From Acidobacteriota bacterium (GTDB lineage Bacteria; Acidobacteriota; UBA4820): 41,086 bases of DNA. The translations under genes were made by a program, and so were the position numbers. The notes under the pieces were generated by a model. The model was given only the letters and a program-made list of their open reading frames with translations, was not told the DNA's origin and did not search any database. Below are positions 39,029-41,086 of this stretch, piece by piece. Each line of letters starts with the position of its first letter. Position 1 is the first letter of the stretch. Location: contig JAKQCT010000053.1 of the NCBI GenBank assembly GCA_029559035.1, positions 1-41,086 on the forward strand, read 5' to 3'.

Positions 39029-41086
39029 TCACGGACAGGTCGTCGCGTTACTCCTCGACGAAGAGCAGATGTTCGACGGGTTCTCGCCGTTGCACGGCTG
39101 GCCGCCGCTCGTCGTCCCCCAGTTGCTCTCCACGCCGTCCTCCACCCCCAGGATGAAGAAGAAGAGGTCGCCTCCTTCGCCGCACGGCCAGTCGAAGCTC
39201 TCAGATGTCCCGAGGGAGCAGATCCCGCCCTGCAGAAGGTAGCTCGACACCTCGGAGAGGTTCCCCCAAACGATCCCGTAATCCGCCGCCGGGCAGCTGT
39301 GCGCGTCCCAGGTAACCCTCAATTGGCTCCCGTCGTCCTGCAGTTTGGCCACTCTGACGGGCTCCGTCCCGCCGCTGCCGTCGGGAGCGGGCGGAGGCGC
39401 CGCGGGGCACGGCATGATCGTCACCAGGTGCTCCGAAGATGTCGCCGAACACCCGGCGTTCGCGAACGACACCGAGTAGCTGCCGTCCCCGCCCATCCCG
39501 ATCACGATAGTGTCCGAAATCTCCCCGTCCAACGGGCTGCCGTAGCTGTACCACTGGTAATCGCTCATCCCCGACTGCGTCGTAAGCGTGACGGTTTCCG
39601 AGGGGCATGTGTTCTCATTAGGGCCCGAGATCACGGGAATGGCGGTGTTGTTCGCATCCGTCCCGGCCACCCCCGTTGAAGCAGTGAAACAACTGTTGTT
39701 GTACGCCCTTATCGTGTAGGTGTGGGGAAGCGCGTCGGGAGCCAGATAAGTGAGCGGCGAGGAGAAAGGCCCGTGCACCGCTTCGATGCCGTCGATGTAA
39801 AGGTCGTGGCGAGTCGCGGGCGCCCCTTCGTTGAAATACACCTCTATCCCGCTCATCTGGCAGGGGTCCAGGTCCGTGATGGTAGTGATCGCCGGCTGGG
39901 TCGGGGGCGGCCACACCTCGTCGGCGTACTGCGACGGCATCGGCTGGTTGTAACAGGTGTTGTTGTAGGTTCTTATGTGGTACCAGTGCGAAGCCGTGTC
40001 GCCCGGGTCGTAGGTCACTGGGCTCGTCACGTTCGACTGGACCAGGGTAAAATCCTTGTATAGGTCGTGCCTCGTGGAAGGCGTCCCTCCAGTGAAGTAG
40101 ATCTTGATGCCGTTCTGGACGCAACCGTCAACTTCGCCGAAGCTGTCCATCGTCGGCAGAGAGGGGGCGTCGTACACCTCGGTGAAGTTCACAGGGGCCG
40201 AGGTGGTGTAACAGGAGAAGTTCTTAGCCCTCACCTCGTAGAAGTGCTGGTTTAGGTCGGGAGGGTTATGGACGAACGGGTCGGTTATCCCCGTCTCCAC
40301 CACCACCCCGTCACGCAGAAGATCGTAGCTCTCGGAAGGAGACCCGCCCGAATAGTCTATGGTGATCCCGTAAGCGCAGGGGTCGTTGTCCGTGATGCTG
40401 TCTATCGTCACAGGCCCCGGCTTGTCGTTCATATCCGCGCCCGGCTTGTACATGCTCCACTGGCTCTCGCCGCACACGTTCTTCGCACAGACCGCGTACC
40501 ACTTCGTAGTCGAATCGCCCGGTTCGTAGCTGTAGGGGCTGGTCACATTCTGCACCACCGTCCCGCCCAGGTCCACATCGTAACTCACCGCCCCCGGCAC
40601 CGCCGGCCAGGTGATCAGGACCCCGCTTAGCGCGCAGGCATCCTTGTCGGTCACAGTGTGATTAGGCATAGCCAGCGGCCTGCAGTCGGTCTTCAGGTCC
40701 GCCTCCTGCCAGCCGTTCACAGGTATCGTGAACCACCTGCTCCTCTGCTGGAAGGGCGTCGTAGAGGTCTTGTAGAGGAACCTCATCCTCCAGTGGTAAT
40801 TGGTCTCTCCCCACAGCGCCCCGTTCGTCATCGAAAGGTCCGTGCCTGAAACTCCTGTATCGGTCCACGCAGGGGTCTGGCTCATCCCCGTCGCGTTGAA
40901 AGCTGTCCCCAGGGGCTTCACCTCCCACTCTCCCTTGACGAGGCCCCTGCCGTAGGGCGTCCGCCCCGTGCCTTTCGTGTTGAAGGCCGTGTCCGAGCTG
41001 GACATCCCCAGGTGGCTGATGTTGCCCATGTCTCCAACTTGCCTCTGCATCGGTTTAAGCGAGACCCCCGGGCCCCCGTTGCCGTA
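39029..41086 (-). CDS. FG-GAP-type secreted protein, C-terminal part (5' end beyond right edge)
   Basis: The frame is open to the window edge, so at least 685 residues are seen and the N-terminus is missing. The first visible residues (YGNGGPGVSLKP, then ARTPYGRG-like GRTPYGRGLVKGEWEVKPLG and NYHWRMRFLYKTSTTPFQQR) are the region that follows FG-GAP/VCBS propeller repeats in many large secreted proteins, so propeller repeats probably lie upstream. Then come four similar Fn3-like modules of 75-85 aa, each opening with (T/G)(D/E)xDxC (VTDKDACAL, ITDNDPCAY, FGEVDGCVQ, ITDLDPCQM) and closing with a second cysteine (NVCGES, NFSCYT, NNTCYN, NNSCFT). An Ig-like module (PSETVTLTTQSGMSDYQWYS) and a final Fn3-like part follow. 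It probably acts on the cell surface. Disulfide pairing of the module cysteines is inferred. Confidence 0.87.
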   Translation of the reverse strand, partial: YGNGGPGVSLKPMQRQVGDMGNISHLGMSSSDTAFNTKGTGRTPYGRGLVKGEWEVKPLGTAFNATGMSQTPAWTDTGVSGTDLSMTNGALWGETNYHWRMRFLYKTSTTPFQQRSRWFTIPVNGWQEADLKTDCRPLAMPNHTVTDKDACALSGVLITWPAVPGAVSYDVDLGGTVVQNVTSPYSYEPGDSTTKWYAVCAKNVCGESQWSMYKPGADMNDKPGPVTIDSITDNDPCAYGITIDYSGGSPSESYDLLRDGVVVETGITDPFVHNPPDLNQHFYEVRAKNFSCYTTSAPVNFTEVYDAPSLPTMDSFGEVDGCVQNGIKIYFTGGTPSTRHDLYKDFTLVQSNVTSPVTYDPGDTASHWYHIRTYNNTCYNQPMPSQYADEVWPPPTQPAITTITDLDPCQMSGIEVYFNEGAPATRHDLYIDGIEAVHGPFSSPLTYLAPDALPHTYTIRAYNNSCFTASTGVAGTDANNTAIPVISGPNENTCPSETVTLTTQSGMSDYQWYSYGSPLDGEISDTIVIGMGGDGSYSVSFANAGCSATSSEHLVTIMPCPAAPPPAPDGSGGTEPVRVAKLQDDGSQLRVTWDAHSCPAADYGIVWGNLSEVSSYLLQGGICSLGTSESFDWPCGEGGDLFFFILGVEDGVESNWGTTSGGQPCNGENPSNICSSSRSNATTCP

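Overview
The window is bacterial chromosome from a Gram-negative-type organism. About 60% of bases look to be G+C over most of it, and it uses the standard bacterial code. The housekeeping gene orders (thrS-infC-rpmI-rplT; yicC-gmk-rpoZ), a DUF4388 protein, a 7TM-HD phosphodiesterase, and large exported YD-repeat and FG-GAP-type proteins would fit a Desulfobacterota/Myxococcota/Acidobacteriota-like or candidate-phylum lineage. The sequence alone does not fix the taxon.

Layout. (1) 1-3583, minus strand: 5' part of a secreted RHS/YD-repeat protein that runs off the left edge. (2) 3844-4563: a hypothetical gene with its own promoter and terminator. (3) 4799-12522: a defence island on the plus strand. 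It holds a nuclease-adenine methyltransferase fusion (type IIG/ISP-like), then an AT-rich block of four genes: TIR-APAZ, a short prokaryotic Argonaute (together a SPARTA system), a helical-repeat protein and a HEPN-type protein with an R-x4-H motif. (4) 12568-14121: a YecA/SEC-C zinc-motif protein, then a 546-bp array of 26 degenerate 21-bp units. (5) 14122-18495, minus strand: tRNA-Val, thrS, infC (probably starting at AUC), rpmI, rplT and a DUF4388 gene behind a strong sigma70 promoter. (6) 18557-31629, minus strand: a long tightly packed gene string comprising an alpha/beta hydrolase-like protein, sulfatase-TPR, GHMP kinase, acidic exported protein, acyltransferase, yicC, gmk, rpoZ, phoH, 7TM-HD, ybeY and a CorC/CNNM-type protein. 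(7) 31677-32662: a RAYT (REP-associated tyrosine transposase) gene surrounded by, and containing, its own kind of palindromic repeats. (8) 32681-35139, minus strand: three exported or membrane proteins of unknown function. (9) 35668-38705, plus strand: nadE, an anti-sigma-type zinc finger, a CPBP protease and an MFS transporter. (10) 39029-41086, minus strand: C-terminal part of an FG-GAP-type secreted protein running off the right edge.

Two themes stand out. The first is the defence island: the SPARTA pair (guide-directed NAD-consuming abortive immunity) is followed at once by an overlapping TPR/HEPN gene pair that could add an RNase effector, next to a restriction-modification enzyme. The second is the load of small interspersed repeats: GTAGGGGC-type palindromes, CCCCCTTTG-type palindromes, CACAGAG repeats, GCTGAAG repeats and AT-rich TTGAAAA repeats. 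They lie between genes, supply stop codons at gene ends, and in at least three genes (the RAYT gene, a membrane protein and nadE) sit in frame inside the coding sequence.
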